This document shows, piece by piece, positions 12,198 through 21,392 of a stretch of 32,984 nucleotides of DNA. Source of the DNA: Burkholderiaceae bacterium (GTDB lineage Bacteria; Pseudomonadota; Gammaproteobacteria; Burkholderiales; Burkholderiaceae_C). The notes beneath the pieces were generated by a model. The model did not search any database. It worked only from the letters and a program-made list of their open reading frames with translations, and was not told the origin of the DNA. The stretch lies in assembly GCA_031285125.1 (NCBI GenBank), contig JAITWT010000088.1, positions 1-32,984 on the forward strand, written 5' to 3'. The position numbers and the translations under genes are program-made. Positions within the stretch are counted from its first letter, which is position 1. Each line of letters begins with the position of its first letter.

Positions 12198-12211
12198 CTG
12201 ATCATTGTCAA
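12198..12211. promoter_or_regulatory. FNR-box-like site upstream of the FNR-type regulator
   Basis: CTGAT-CATT-GTCAA, 8/10 to TTGAT-N4-ATCAA; about 110 bp before the fnr-like ATG, with a TATTAT -10-like hexamer at 12232-12237. Confidence 0.45.
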
Positions 12212-12322
12212 TAGTTTTAGCACCATCGTCGTATTATACGATTATACTATAGTATTCGTTACTAAGTATAGCAACAAGGAAGTATTGCTTGCATATGCTG
12301 CTTCATTCTAACTGAACACCAT

Positions 12323-13066
12323 ATGCACGACTTGTCTGTCATGAAGCTGGAATCTATCCAAGCTGCTTGTTCTGCATGCAGCCTTCAAAAATTGTGCATG
12401 CCCATCGCCGAGCAGCAAAGTGATGATGTATTAGAACATTTCGGTGAAATTGTTGACGCACGTCGCAAAGTCAAACGAAAGGAACCGCTGTTTCTCAACG
12501 GCGATCAATTCACCGCACTTTATGCCGTGCGCACGGGGGTCCTCAAAACACAAATCACAACCAGCGATGGGCGCGCCCAGGTGACTGGCTTCCAGATTGC
12601 GGGCGACATTGTTGGTTTTGATGGAATTGCAAGCCAACGGCATGCGTGCAGCGCCATTGCCCTGGAAGATTCAGAGGTTTGCCTGCTCCCTTTCGACCGG
12701 CTTGAACAACTCTCGCGAAAATCACCCGCAGTCCAGCATTATATCTACCAAATCCTCGGTCGTGAGATCGTACGCGAACACCTGGCCATGCTGACCCTTG
12801 GCAGCATGCTCGCGGAAGAGAGGGTTGCCACATTTTTGATCGATCTGGCCGAGCGTCTACACGCCCGCGGCTTCTCGCGCTTCGAACTGGTTCTGCGGAT
12901 GACGCGCGAGGAAATTGGAAGTTACCTCGGGATCAAACTAGAAACCGTCAGCCGGACGTTAACTAAATTCGTTGAAGAGGGCCTCATCAACGTCAGGCAG
13001 CGCCATATTCTCATTCTTGACCCGGCAGGCCTTGAACGGGTTTATAACCCGCAGGCCATACGTTGA
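12323..13066 (+). CDS. FNR-type Crp/Fnr transcriptional regulator
   Basis: N-terminal Cys cluster CSACSLQKLC, cNMP-like domain and C-terminal HTH (MTREEIGSYLGIKLETVSRTLTKFVEEGLI), characteristic of FNR/ANR. Confidence 0.93.
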   Translation: MHDLSVMKLESIQAACSACSLQKLCMPIAEQQSDDVLEHFGEIVDARRKVKRKEPLFLNGDQFTALYAVRTGVLKTQITTSDGRAQVTGFQIAGDIVGFDGIASQRHACSAIALEDSEVCLLPFDRLEQLSRKSPAVQHYIYQILGREIVREHLAMLTLGSMLAEERVATFLIDLAERLHARGFSRFELVLRMTREEIGSYLGIKLETVSRTLTKFVEEGLINVRQRHILILDPAGLERVYNPQAIR

Positions 13067-13119
13067 AGTTGGCGCTGTGGGCAGAGAAGGCCCACAAGCC
13101 GGTTGTATAGTTTCCAAAA

Positions 13120-13158
13120 ATGAGGGCCCGTTATTGAGAGGCCTCATCATTGTTTTTT
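13120..13158 (+). terminator. Possible terminator downstream of the FNR-type gene
   Basis: ATGAGG ... CCTCAT arms followed shortly by TTGTTTTTTAG. Confidence 0.4.
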
Positions 13159-13499
13159 AGATCAAGCGAGTACGCAATGGCGTTGCGTTGACCGTGCCGT
13201 AGTCCGGTCAACGAAATCGGCAAAATCGCCGCTGGATAGGGCAATGGAATAAGTAGCGCGCGACCCATCACGCGACGTAACGAGGCGATATTTCGGCGCG
13301 AAGCGCATATTGAATCTCGGGTGTTTAGCCCGTTTTTTCTGCACCGCCGGATATTTATCCATCGTGCAGTTATGAGCACCGGGTCAGGCGCAAACCCATG
13401 CGCTTGCATTGAACGCCACGATTTCACCCACCCTTGCGGCTGCTCCAGAAAACTCAGTGCAGCCCGCCGGGCAGCAGCAGGGCCCGCGCACTTATTTAA

Positions 13500-13781
13500 T
13501 TATTGCTTGGAATCGTCAGGCGAGCGATCGACTGGCTTACTGATACCACGGTGCGCCGCTGTGATCCCTGCGGGCAGTTTGGCAGGATTCACGACCGGTC
13601 CTTTTCCTGGAACGTGCTCCGCCGCGTTTTGCGTGGTGACATCCTCCTCAAACGGAGGGTCCTGTTGCTGCATATGGATTGCCACGCCAAGCGTGGCAAT
13701 CGATGCAAGCACAACGCAAACAGGGCCTCCGATCACCATCCATACCAATGGGTAACGCCACCATGCCTTTCCCTGTTCCAT
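13500..13781 (-). CDS. Short FixH-like membrane protein at the end of the cbb3 locus
   Basis: 93 aa with one N-terminal TM (WWRYPLVWMVIGGPVCVVLASIATLGVAIHMQQQDP) directly after ccoG; resembles the short betaproteobacterial FixH-like proteins. Confidence 0.65.
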   Translation of the reverse strand: MEQGKAWWRYPLVWMVIGGPVCVVLASIATLGVAIHMQQQDPPFEEDVTTQNAAEHVPGKGPVVNPAKLPAGITAAHRGISKPVDRSPDDSKQ

Positions 13782-13840
13782 AAAGATCCTTTAAGTCAGC
13801 GCTTACTCTACTATCTTCAGATCAAATCACCACTGCGTAT

Positions 13841-15325
13841 TCATTGCATGACGATGAATGTCGACCGGCTTGAGACCACCTTGCCATCTGGAGACTGGAC
13901 ATCAAAATCAATCCGATGCACGCCTGGCGCAGCACTATCCATCGGTATTTGCAGTTGCACAGGAACCCATTTTGTGGCCGCTGAGTTGACCGTGACCGGC
14001 GCAGAGTAAAGCGTCTGCAAGCCTTTGAGCCCACGGGCTGTAATGCGGAAAACGATGGGTTTTTCCGACGCATTCATAATCTGGACCTGATAGATATTTT
14101 CAATTTGTCCACTATCCGTGATCCGGGCAAGCGCTACGCGGTCGCGCACCACATCCGCTCTGAACGGCGTGCGCAACGCCAAACTCACAATCAGCGCCAA
14201 TACCAACAGCCAAAGGATGGCACTATAAATCAGCACGCGCGGACGAAAGATATGCGCAATAACGCTCTTGCGGCTGGCCCCCTGGACCATGCTGTTCAAC
14301 GTTGCATACCGGATCAGCCCCCGTGGCCGGTGGACCCTGTCCATGACGCTGTTACAGGCGTCCACACACAGGCCGCAGCCGATACATTCATACTGCAAGC
14401 CCTTGCGTATATCGATGCCGGTGGGGCAGACCTGGACGCACAAACTGCAATCTATACAATCCCCCGCTGCGCTTGATTGCCCACGGATACTTTCGTTTTC
14501 TGATTTTTTCGGACTCAGCTTGGCGCTTCTAGGCTCTCCGCGCGCCTCGTCATACGTCACGATCAGTGTATCGCGATCGAACATGGCCCCTTGAAAGCGT
14601 GCATAGGGACACATGTACTTGCAGACCTGCTCGCGCATGAACCCCGCAAACAAGTAGGTCGTGAATCCGTAGAACAGAATCCAGAACCCTTCCCAAGGGC
14701 CCATGGAAAAACTGGGAAGAGCTGACACCAATTGACGAATCGGCGTAAAAAATCCGACGAAGGTCACGCCCGTCCACAGCGCTATGAGCACCCAGATAAT
14801 CTGCTTGCTGCCACGCTTGATAATTTTTTCACCCGTCCAGCCGGATCGGTCAAGGCGAATCCGAGCACTCCGGTCGCCTTCGGTCCAATGCTCGACCCAC
14901 ATGAATATCTCGGTGTACACCGACTGGGGACAGGCATAGCCGCACCATAGACGACCCGCGACAGCCGTGAACAAAAATAGCGACAGCGCGCTGACGACCA
15001 GCAGCCCTGTCAAATAGATCAGATCTTGTGGATAAAGTACCAGCCCGAGCAGATAGAAACGCCGGGAACTGACATCCAGAAGGAGCGCTTGTCGTCCACC
15101 CCAATCAAGCCACGGCATCACATAAAAGAAAAGTTGGGTGAGGATAACCATCACCCAACGCCACCGCGCAAAGGTACCGCGGATCGAACGCGCCTGAACT
15201 CTTGCGTGGGCCTCATACAGCCCCGCGTTATCAGACTTTTCGTCGACGACAGCCTTAATCGGAACAACCCGCTTGGTAGCGGGCGGTTGTTCTTCTGTCA
15301 CTGCTTTTAACTCACTCTCTATCAA
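13841..15325 (-). CDS. ccoG: Cytochrome c oxidase accessory protein CcoG (RdxA/FixG)
   Basis: Polyferredoxin signatures (CGYACPQSVYTEIFMWVEHWTEG, CIDCSLCVQVCPTGIDIRKGLQYECIGCGLCVDACN). The track start at 15325 is a TTG codon; the true start is uncertain. Confidence 0.93.
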   Translation of the reverse strand: MIESELKAVTEEQPPATKRVVPIKAVVDEKSDNAGLYEAHARVQARSIRGTFARWRWVMVILTQLFFYVMPWLDWGGRQALLLDVSSRRFYLLGLVLYPQDLIYLTGLLVVSALSLFLFTAVAGRLWCGYACPQSVYTEIFMWVEHWTEGDRSARIRLDRSGWTGEKIIKRGSKQIIWVLIALWTGVTFVGFFTPIRQLVSALPSFSMGPWEGFWILFYGFTTYLFAGFMREQVCKYMCPYARFQGAMFDRDTLIVTYDEARGEPRSAKLSPKKSENESIRGQSSAAGDCIDCSLCVQVCPTGIDIRKGLQYECIGCGLCVDACNSVMDRVHRPRGLIRYATLNSMVQGASRKSVIAHIFRPRVLIYSAILWLLVLALIVSLALRTPFRADVVRDRVALARITDSGQIENIYQVQIMNASEKPIVFRITARGLKGLQTLYSAPVTVNSAATKWVPVQLQIPMDSAAPGVHRIDFDVQSPDGKVVSSRSTFIVMQ

Positions 15326-15354
15326 GCTCTGGAGCCTAATTAAGCTCCAGAGCT
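15325..15354. promoter_or_regulatory. Perfect hairpin at the ccoP-ccoG junction
   Basis: AGCTCTGGAGC-CTAATTAA-GCTCCAGAGCT: perfect 11-bp arms (15325-15335 / 15344-15354), 8-nt loop. Confidence 0.8.
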
Positions 15355-15371
15355 CTAGATCAGAATTCTTA

Positions 15372-16334
15372 CTACTGTGCTACCGGTGCAGCGGCAGCAG
15401 GCGATGCAGACGCCGCTGGCGCCTCACCAGGCTTATGCGACAAGCCCCACACGAACGCCGCGACGACGTGAATTTGTTCCGGCGTTAGCTTACCACCCCA
15501 CGTCGGCATCTGACCTGTTCTGCCCGTGTTGATTTGGTGAATGATAGCATTCAACCCCCAACCGCGTTGCCAGATCTTCTTTGTCAGGTCCTGAGAACCA
15601 AGCAACTGGTTTCCTTTGCCGTCGGGGCCATGGCAAGCTGCGCAAGTCGTCTTGAACTTAGCCTCGCCCAAGGCAGCCTTGGCCGCATCGTGTGGACCCT
15701 TCGAAAGACTTAGCACATAGTTGGCAACGTTCTCGACATCCGCAGGAGTACCCATCGCCGCGCCTTGTGGGGGCATGATGCCCGTACGACCTTGGGTAAT
15801 GGTCTCTTCGATTTTCTGAGGCGAATCACCCCAGCGCCAGCCGTAAGCCCCCGTCAGATCCGGGAATTCCTTGGTTCCCTTGGCATCAGAACCGTGACAT
15901 TGCGCGCAGTTGTTCAAAAAGATACGCTGACCAATCCCCATGGCTTCTTTGTCGCCGGCCAATTGTTCAATGGGCATTCCGGCAAACTTTTTATACATCG
16001 GTTCTATTTTTGCTTTTAGCGCATTGTTTTGATCGTCATAGCTGCCGGCGGAACTCCAGCCCAACACTCCAGCGTAGCTGCCCAACCCCGGGTAGAGGAT
16101 CAAGTACACAACACCGAATATCAAAGTAATGATGAACAAACCCTTCCACCAGCGCGGCAATGGGTTGTTCATCTCCTGGAGGCTTTCGTCCCAGATGTGT
16201 CCTGTAGTCGGTTGCTTTCCAGCGTTTCCGCGGACGCGAGACGACGTCATTAAAAGCGCCGCCATCCCAACAAAGCTCACAACGACGATAACCACGACAT
16301 AGTACGACCAGAAGGAATTAATAAAGTCGCTCAT
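15372..16334 (-). CDS. ccoP: cbb3-type cytochrome c oxidase subunit III (dihaem cytochrome c)
   Basis: Two CxxCH motifs (CAQCH, CAACH), N-terminal TM, HIWDESLQEMNNPLPRWW signature. Confidence 0.95.
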   Translation of the reverse strand: MSDFINSFWSYYVVVIVVVSFVGMAALLMTSSRVRGNAGKQPTTGHIWDESLQEMNNPLPRWWKGLFIITLIFGVVYLILYPGLGSYAGVLGWSSAGSYDDQNNALKAKIEPMYKKFAGMPIEQLAGDKEAMGIGQRIFLNNCAQCHGSDAKGTKEFPDLTGAYGWRWGDSPQKIEETITQGRTGIMPPQGAAMGTPADVENVANYVLSLSKGPHDAAKAALGEAKFKTTCAACHGPDGKGNQLLGSQDLTKKIWQRGWGLNAIIHQINTGRTGQMPTWGGKLTPEQIHVVAAFVWGLSHKPGEAPAASASPAAAAPVAQ

Positions 16335-16355
16335 GTTGTTTCTCGGTATCTTAAA

Positions 16356-16496
16356 TTATTCTTGCTCGAAAGGCATTTTCTCAGCCTCATCAAAGCCCGC
16401 GCGCGCCCCTTTGGAGTACGCCCAGACAGTGAGGCCAACAAAAACCACGAACGAGGCCACAGTGCCCAAAATTTGTAATTCGGTAGCGATGTCCAT
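16356..16496 (-). CDS. ccoQ: cbb3-type cytochrome c oxidase subunit CcoQ
   Basis: MDIATELQILGTVASFVVFVGLTVWAYSKGARAGFDEAEKMPFEQE; FixQ-like small TM protein between ccoO and ccoP. Confidence 0.88.
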   Translation of the reverse strand: MDIATELQILGTVASFVVFVGLTVWAYSKGARAGFDEAEKMPFEQE

Positions 16497-16509
16497 CGTA
16501 CACCTCCAA

Positions 16510-17166
16510 TTACTTGAACGCGTGTCCAAGGGATTGCAAGTAGGAAACCAAGGCATCTGCTTCGGTTATTTTTTCGCCGTCCTTAGCCTGTGCTTGCTGC
16601 TTGACAAGGTCCTGCGCCGCTTGGAAGTCCTTGTCGGCGTAAGGCACGCCTAGCTTCTTCAGGGCTTCCATGTGGGGCAGAGCCAAGCCGGCATTAATTG
16701 CCGTTTTTCCTAGCCAGCTGTAGGCGGGCATAACCGACTCGGGAACCACATCGCGCGGATTATTCAAATGGATGTGATGCCATTCATCGGTATAGCGACC
16801 ACCGACACGAGCCAAGTCAGGCCCCGTGCGTTTGCTGCCCCATTGGAAGGGGTGGTCGTAAACAGATTCACCTGCTTCCGAGTAATGACCATAGCGTAGC
16901 GTCTCGGACGGGAAGGGGCGAATCATCTGCGAATGGCAGACATAACACCCTTCGCGCAAGTAAACGTCACGCCCCAAAACTTGCAGCGGGGTGAGCGGCT
17001 GCACGCCTGGAAGCGGCTGCATCGTTGATTTCTGGAAAAACAGCGGAACGATTTCAACGAGCCCCCCAATGGCCACAACCAAAACGATCAAAACGATCAT
17101 TAAGAAGTTATTGGTCTCGATTTTCTCATGTGAGAATCCGGGCGCTGTTTGTTCATGCGTGCTCAT
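16510..17166 (-). CDS. ccoO: cbb3-type cytochrome c oxidase subunit II
   Basis: Haem c motif CYVCH, VGGRYTDEWHHIHLNNPRDVVPESVMPAYSWL; start at MSTHEQ (17166) to clear the ccoN overlap. Confidence 0.94.
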   Translation of the reverse strand: MSTHEQTAPGFSHEKIETNNFLMIVLIVLVVAIGGLVEIVPLFFQKSTMQPLPGVQPLTPLQVLGRDVYLREGCYVCHSQMIRPFPSETLRYGHYSEAGESVYDHPFQWGSKRTGPDLARVGGRYTDEWHHIHLNNPRDVVPESVMPAYSWLGKTAINAGLALPHMEALKKLGVPYADKDFQAAQDLVKQQAQAKDGEKITEADALVSYLQSLGHAFK

Positions 17167-17200
17167 ACATAGTCCTTTGATATTTATCCCATGAGAACCA

Positions 17201-18637
17201 TCAAGCCTGAACAAGCTGAGGAACGGGGGCTTTGAAAGAGCGGCTGCCCTTGGCCGCCGTCATCCAGACATTCCACGCCATCACGAACATCCCGATCAGA
17301 TAGAGCAAACCACCGAGCATCCGGATGATGAAGAAAGGATGCGCAGCCTTGACGCTTTCAACAAAGGTGTAGGTCAACGTGCCATCAGGATTGATCGAAC
17401 GCCACATCAACCCCTCCATGACCCCGGCAATCCACATTGCCGCGATGTACAGAACGATACCAATGGTCGCAATCCAGAAATGGAGCTCAATGGCCTTGGT
17501 GCTATACATGGTGGTACGGCCCCACAGGCGCGGAATCAGGTGATACATCGAACCAATCGTCACCAAACCGACCCAGCCCAGCGCACCGGAGTGCACGTGG
17601 CCGATACCCCAATCCGTGTAATGGCTGAGCGCATTGACGGTTTTGACCGCCATCATCGGACCTTCAAAGGTGGACATGCCGTAGAAGGACAGCGAGACGA
17701 TCAGGAAGCGGATGATGGGGTCGGTACGCAGTTTCTCCCACGCACCCGACAACGTCATGATGCCGTTGATCATGCCACCCCAGCTGGGCGCCAGCAGAAC
17801 CAGCGAAAACACCATGCCCAGCGATTGAGTCCAGTCAGGCAGCGCGGTGTATTCCAGGTGGTGTGGGCCCGCCCACATGTAGGTAAAGATCAGCGCCCAG
17901 AAGTGGACGATGGACAGCCGGTACGAATAAACCGGACGCCCAGCTTGCTTGGGAACGTAGTAATACATCATCCCCAGGAAGCCCGCCGTCAAGAAAAAGC
18001 CGACGGCGTTGTGACCATACCACCATTGGACCATGGCGTCCTGCGCACCCGCATAGGCCGAGTAGCCAGTGAGCCAGCCCGCCGGAATCATCGCACTATT
18101 GACGATATGCAACAGCGCGATGGCAAGGATGAAGCCACCGTAAAACCAGTTGGCCACGTAAATGTGCCGGACCTTACGAATGGCGATCGTGCCGAAGAAA
18201 ACGATAGCGTACGCGACCCAGACGAGCGTGATCAAGATCTTGATGGGCCATTGCAGCTCAGCGTACTCTTTTCCTGCCGTATACCCCAGCGGAAGAGTGA
18301 TAGCAGCCAGAACAATGACGAGTTGCCAGCCCCAAAACACAAACGCGGCAAGCTTGGGCGCAAACAGCGGAACCTGGCAGGTCCGCTGGACGACGTGGAA
18401 ACTCGTCGCCATCAGGCCGCACCCGCCAAAGGCGAAGATCACGGCGTTGGTGTGCAATGGCCGCAATCGGCCAAAGCTTAACCAGGGAACCCCGGCAGTA
18501 AGGTCTGGCCAAATCAGCTGGCTGGCGATGATTACGCCAACCAGCATACCCACCACGCCCCAAACCACGGTCATGATGGAAAACTGTTTGACCACTGTGT
18601 CGTGGTACATCGTTGTAGTCGGTGCGGTTGTTTGCAT
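17201..18637 (-). CDS. ccoN: cbb3-type cytochrome c oxidase subunit I
   Basis: 478 aa; haem-copper oxidase subunit I with conserved His motifs ([60 protein letters not shown]). Confidence 0.96.
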   Translation of the reverse strand: MQTTAPTTTMYHDTVVKQFSIMTVVWGVVGMLVGVIIASQLIWPDLTAGVPWLSFGRLRPLHTNAVIFAFGGCGLMATSFHVVQRTCQVPLFAPKLAAFVFWGWQLVIVLAAITLPLGYTAGKEYAELQWPIKILITLVWVAYAIVFFGTIAIRKVRHIYVANWFYGGFILAIALLHIVNSAMIPAGWLTGYSAYAGAQDAMVQWWYGHNAVGFFLTAGFLGMMYYYVPKQAGRPVYSYRLSIVHFWALIFTYMWAGPHHLEYTALPDWTQSLGMVFSLVLLAPSWGGMINGIMTLSGAWEKLRTDPIIRFLIVSLSFYGMSTFEGPMMAVKTVNALSHYTDWGIGHVHSGALGWVGLVTIGSMYHLIPRLWGRTTMYSTKAIELHFWIATIGIVLYIAAMWIAGVMEGLMWRSINPDGTLTYTFVESVKAAHPFFIIRMLGGLLYLIGMFVMAWNVWMTAAKGSRSFKAPVPQLVQA

Positions 18638-18693
18638 CCTGATACCTTTGGGAAAAAGCTGCTCTAGTGTCTTGAGTCTTGCTTTGGATTATT

Positions 18694-18707
18694 TTGACAA
18701 TCATCAA
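18694..18707. promoter_or_regulatory. FNR/ANR box upstream of ccoN
   Basis: TTGAC-AATC-ATCAA; centre about 63 bp upstream of the ccoN ATG; overlaps the ccoS stop codon. Confidence 0.75.
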
Positions 18708-18841
18708 TCATTGTCAAGAATACGTTCTGCTTCACGGTCGACATCTTCGAATTGTCCACTGTCAACCGCCCACCACAACCCGACAAGGATCAAAAGTACC
18801 AGAACAACAGACAGCGGCACCAACAGAAAAAGGATACTCAT
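18704..18841 (-). CDS. ccoS: cbb3-type oxidase assembly protein CcoS
   Basis: Hand-translated from the minus strand: MSILFLLVPLSVVLVLLILVGLWWAVDSGQFEDVDREAERILDND*. Matches the CcoS pattern (short TM plus W-A-V-x-S-G-Q-F-x-D); overlaps the ccoI end. Below the ORF-track length cut-off. Confidence 0.93.
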   Translation of the reverse strand: MSILFLLVPLSVVLVLLILVGLWWAVDSGQFEDVDREAERILDND

Positions 18842-21255
18842 GGCCGCAGAGAAGCAGAAGTAGTGCCGGATAAAGAGTCAGACCACGGCAAAGGTTGCGC
18901 CAACCGAACAGCGTTAAGGACAACCACCAGCGAGCTAACGGCCATGCCTGTTCCCGCCAGCCATGGAGGAAGTGCGCCAACAATGGCTGCAGGAATGCAA
19001 GCAGCGTTATAGAGGAGCGCCCACACCAGGTTTTGGTGAACCACGCGGCTGGCCCGCTGAGCCAGTTTCAAGGTCTGTGGAATGGCTTCAAGTGTATCGC
19101 GCACAACCACAAAATCTGCACGCGCCTGCGCAAGCGGCACAGCGGCGCCGAATGCGAACGAGACATCCGATTGCGCGAGTACAGGCCCGTCATTCAGCCC
19201 ATCGCCGACCATTGCAACATGGCGTCCTGACTGTTGTATCCGAACGACATCCGCGAGCTTGGTTTCCGGCAAGCAGCCCCCGCGCGCTTCGTCAACCCCG
19301 GCTTTTTGACCGATGCGCGCGGCCGCTTCTTCCTGATCGCCCGATAGCAAATGAACTCGTTTGCCATCGGCCTTTAGTTGCGCAATGGCGGCCACGGCAT
19401 CGTCACGCAGATCCTCTGCAAAGCTGAAGCTCGCCAGCCAGCCCGTGGCATCACTCAAGTGGGCTTGCGGGCCGTCACAATCCAAGGAGGAAACGTTGCA
19501 GAACGCGGCTGAGCCCAAACGGATCGGTATCGGTGCCTGGCCCGAAGCACACCATGTTCCACCCAAGCCCCCTCCCGCATCCTCGCTGATGCCGGTCAGT
19601 TGAAAATCCGCCGCTGGAGCCGTACCGTTAGCCATGCCACGGGCCTGCACCAGCGCGCGCGCAATCGGGTGATGCGAGTGCGCCGCCAACGCGGCCGCCA
19701 GCGCCAACGCACGCGCGGAATCGATTCGTTGGGCATAGTGCGCCTGAATCAGCCGCGGCGTTTCGCGCGTCAGCGTACCGGTCTTGTCGAATACGACGGT
19801 GTCGATGCCGCGCGCGGCATCCAGCGCTTGCAAGCCCGTGACCATAACGCCGCTGCGCGCCAATGCACCGGCTGCCGCCAGCATCGCCGCAGGGGTTGCC
19901 AACGAGAGCGCGCAAGGGCAGGTAACGATCAGCACCGAGACAGCAATCATCATCGCGTGCCCCGGGTCAGCCCGCCACCAAAACGCTGCGGCCACCACAG
20001 CAGCCAGCAGCACAACGATCAGAAAAGGCTGGGCAATGCGATCGACCACTTGCGCCCAACGGGGTTTTTGGGTTGCGGCGCGATCCATCAACGCGACCAA
20101 TTGACCATAGCGCGTATCCCCGCCGAGTTGGCCGATCTCCACCTCAATGGAGCCGGACAAGTTCCGGCTTCCCGCCAACACCGGTGCGCCGCAGAGCCGC
20201 TCCACGGGCCGTGATTCCCCCGTGAGCAGCGACTCATCGACTTGCGTACCTCCGGCCACGATGCGGCCATCGGCGGGAAAAGTCTCTCCGGGCAAAACCC
20301 GGATGCGATCACCCACCGCCAGACGGCGCAGACTGACGCGGCGCCAGCGGCCATCGGCGTCCAGGCGCACGATGCCCTCAGGCAAGCGATTCATCAAGGC
20401 TTCGAGCGCGCCGGCGGTCTTGTCACGCAACCGCTCTTCAAGCCAGCGCCCCGTCAACAGAAAGAAAACGAACATCGTCAATGAATCGAAATAGACCTCG
20501 TGCCCAAGCAGGCCGGCCGGATTGAAGGTCGCCGCCGAACTGACGATGAAGGTGATGGCAATGCCAAGTGCCACCGGCAGATCCATGCTGATCCTGCGCT
20601 GACGTGCGCTGCGCCAAGCCCCGGCGAAGAAGGGGCCGCAGGAAAAAATGATCACCGGCAGGGCCAATACCCACCCCGCCCAATGCAGCAGGTTGAGGGT
20701 GTCAACGCTGATCTCGCCGGGCCTCGTAATGTACGGAGGGACGGCGTACATCATCACCTGCATCATGCAAAAACCAGCGACCAGCCAGCGCCAGAGCATC
20801 TTGCGTGACTGGCTGCGCCGGCGGTCGCGCAAAGTGGCGTCGTTGGCCGGCAGGAGCGTGTAACCCGCTGGAATGGCGGCGGCCATCCAGCGCGAGGGCT
20901 GTACCCGCGACGGATCCCAGAGCACGCGCGCGCGTCGCGCAACGGCGCTGACGCTGACGCTGACGATACCGGGCACCCGCCCCAGTGCGGTTTCGACGGT
21001 TTGCGCACAAGCAGCACAGTGCATTCCCTCGACCACGCACTGGGACTCCCAAAGCCCCGTCTGCGCGCCCTCCAGTGCACGGCCAAAAGCCGGCCACTCC
21101 AGGGGATCGTCGATGACTTCTTCAGCCGAACGCAAGTCCGTCGGACCCCCCTCAGAATCAGATATTTCGCTGTAGGACCGTGGCGCAAGCGCCGTTGAGG
21201 AGGCGCCAAATGAGGGTGTGGAAACTGCCATGGGAAGTTGGAAAGAGGGCGCCAA
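18838..21255 (-). CDS. ccoI: cbb3 oxidase-associated copper-translocating P-type ATPase
   Basis: HMA motif GMHCAACAQTVE, CPC in VTCPCALSLATPAA, DKTGTLTRETPRL, MVGDGLNDGPVLAQSDVSFAFG; start probably one of the N-terminal Mets. Confidence 0.93.
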   Translation of the reverse strand: MAPSFQLPMAVSTPSFGASSTALAPRSYSEISDSEGGPTDLRSAEEVIDDPLEWPAFGRALEGAQTGLWESQCVVEGMHCAACAQTVETALGRVPGIVSVSVSAVARRARVLWDPSRVQPSRWMAAAIPAGYTLLPANDATLRDRRRSQSRKMLWRWLVAGFCMMQVMMYAVPPYITRPGEISVDTLNLLHWAGWVLALPVIIFSCGPFFAGAWRSARQRRISMDLPVALGIAITFIVSSAATFNPAGLLGHEVYFDSLTMFVFFLLTGRWLEERLRDKTAGALEALMNRLPEGIVRLDADGRWRRVSLRRLAVGDRIRVLPGETFPADGRIVAGGTQVDESLLTGESRPVERLCGAPVLAGSRNLSGSIEVEIGQLGGDTRYGQLVALMDRAATQKPRWAQVVDRIAQPFLIVVLLAAVVAAAFWWRADPGHAMMIAVSVLIVTCPCALSLATPAAMLAAAGALARSGVMVTGLQALDAARGIDTVVFDKTGTLTRETPRLIQAHYAQRIDSARALALAAALAAHSHHPIARALVQARGMANGTAPAADFQLTGISEDAGGGLGGTWCASGQAPIPIRLGSAAFCNVSSLDCDGPQAHLSDATGWLASFSFAEDLRDDAVAAIAQLKADGKRVHLLSGDQEEAAARIGQKAGVDEARGGCLPETKLADVVRIQQSGRHVAMVGDGLNDGPVLAQSDVSFAFGAAVPLAQARADFVVVRDTLEAIPQTLKLAQRASRVVHQNLVWALLYNAACIPAAIVGALPPWLAGTGMAVSSLVVVLNAVRLAQPLPWSDSLSGTTSASLRP

Positions 21256-21392
21256 AGGCCAAACGGTCTTTGATGATGTTATGTGAAAACTTTATCGGAC
21301 GGATATATCCGGCTTGTAAAACCCATCCCACATCCGATGGGCTGCAAAATGGAAGCGCTTGCGCTCCCCGAACAAGTCTTGCGCAGGTTTGT

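Noticed and set aside
17339-18481. 380-aa plus-strand ORF antisense to ccoN
   Set aside because: Shadow ORF rich in R/H/D/Q; ccoN is unambiguous.
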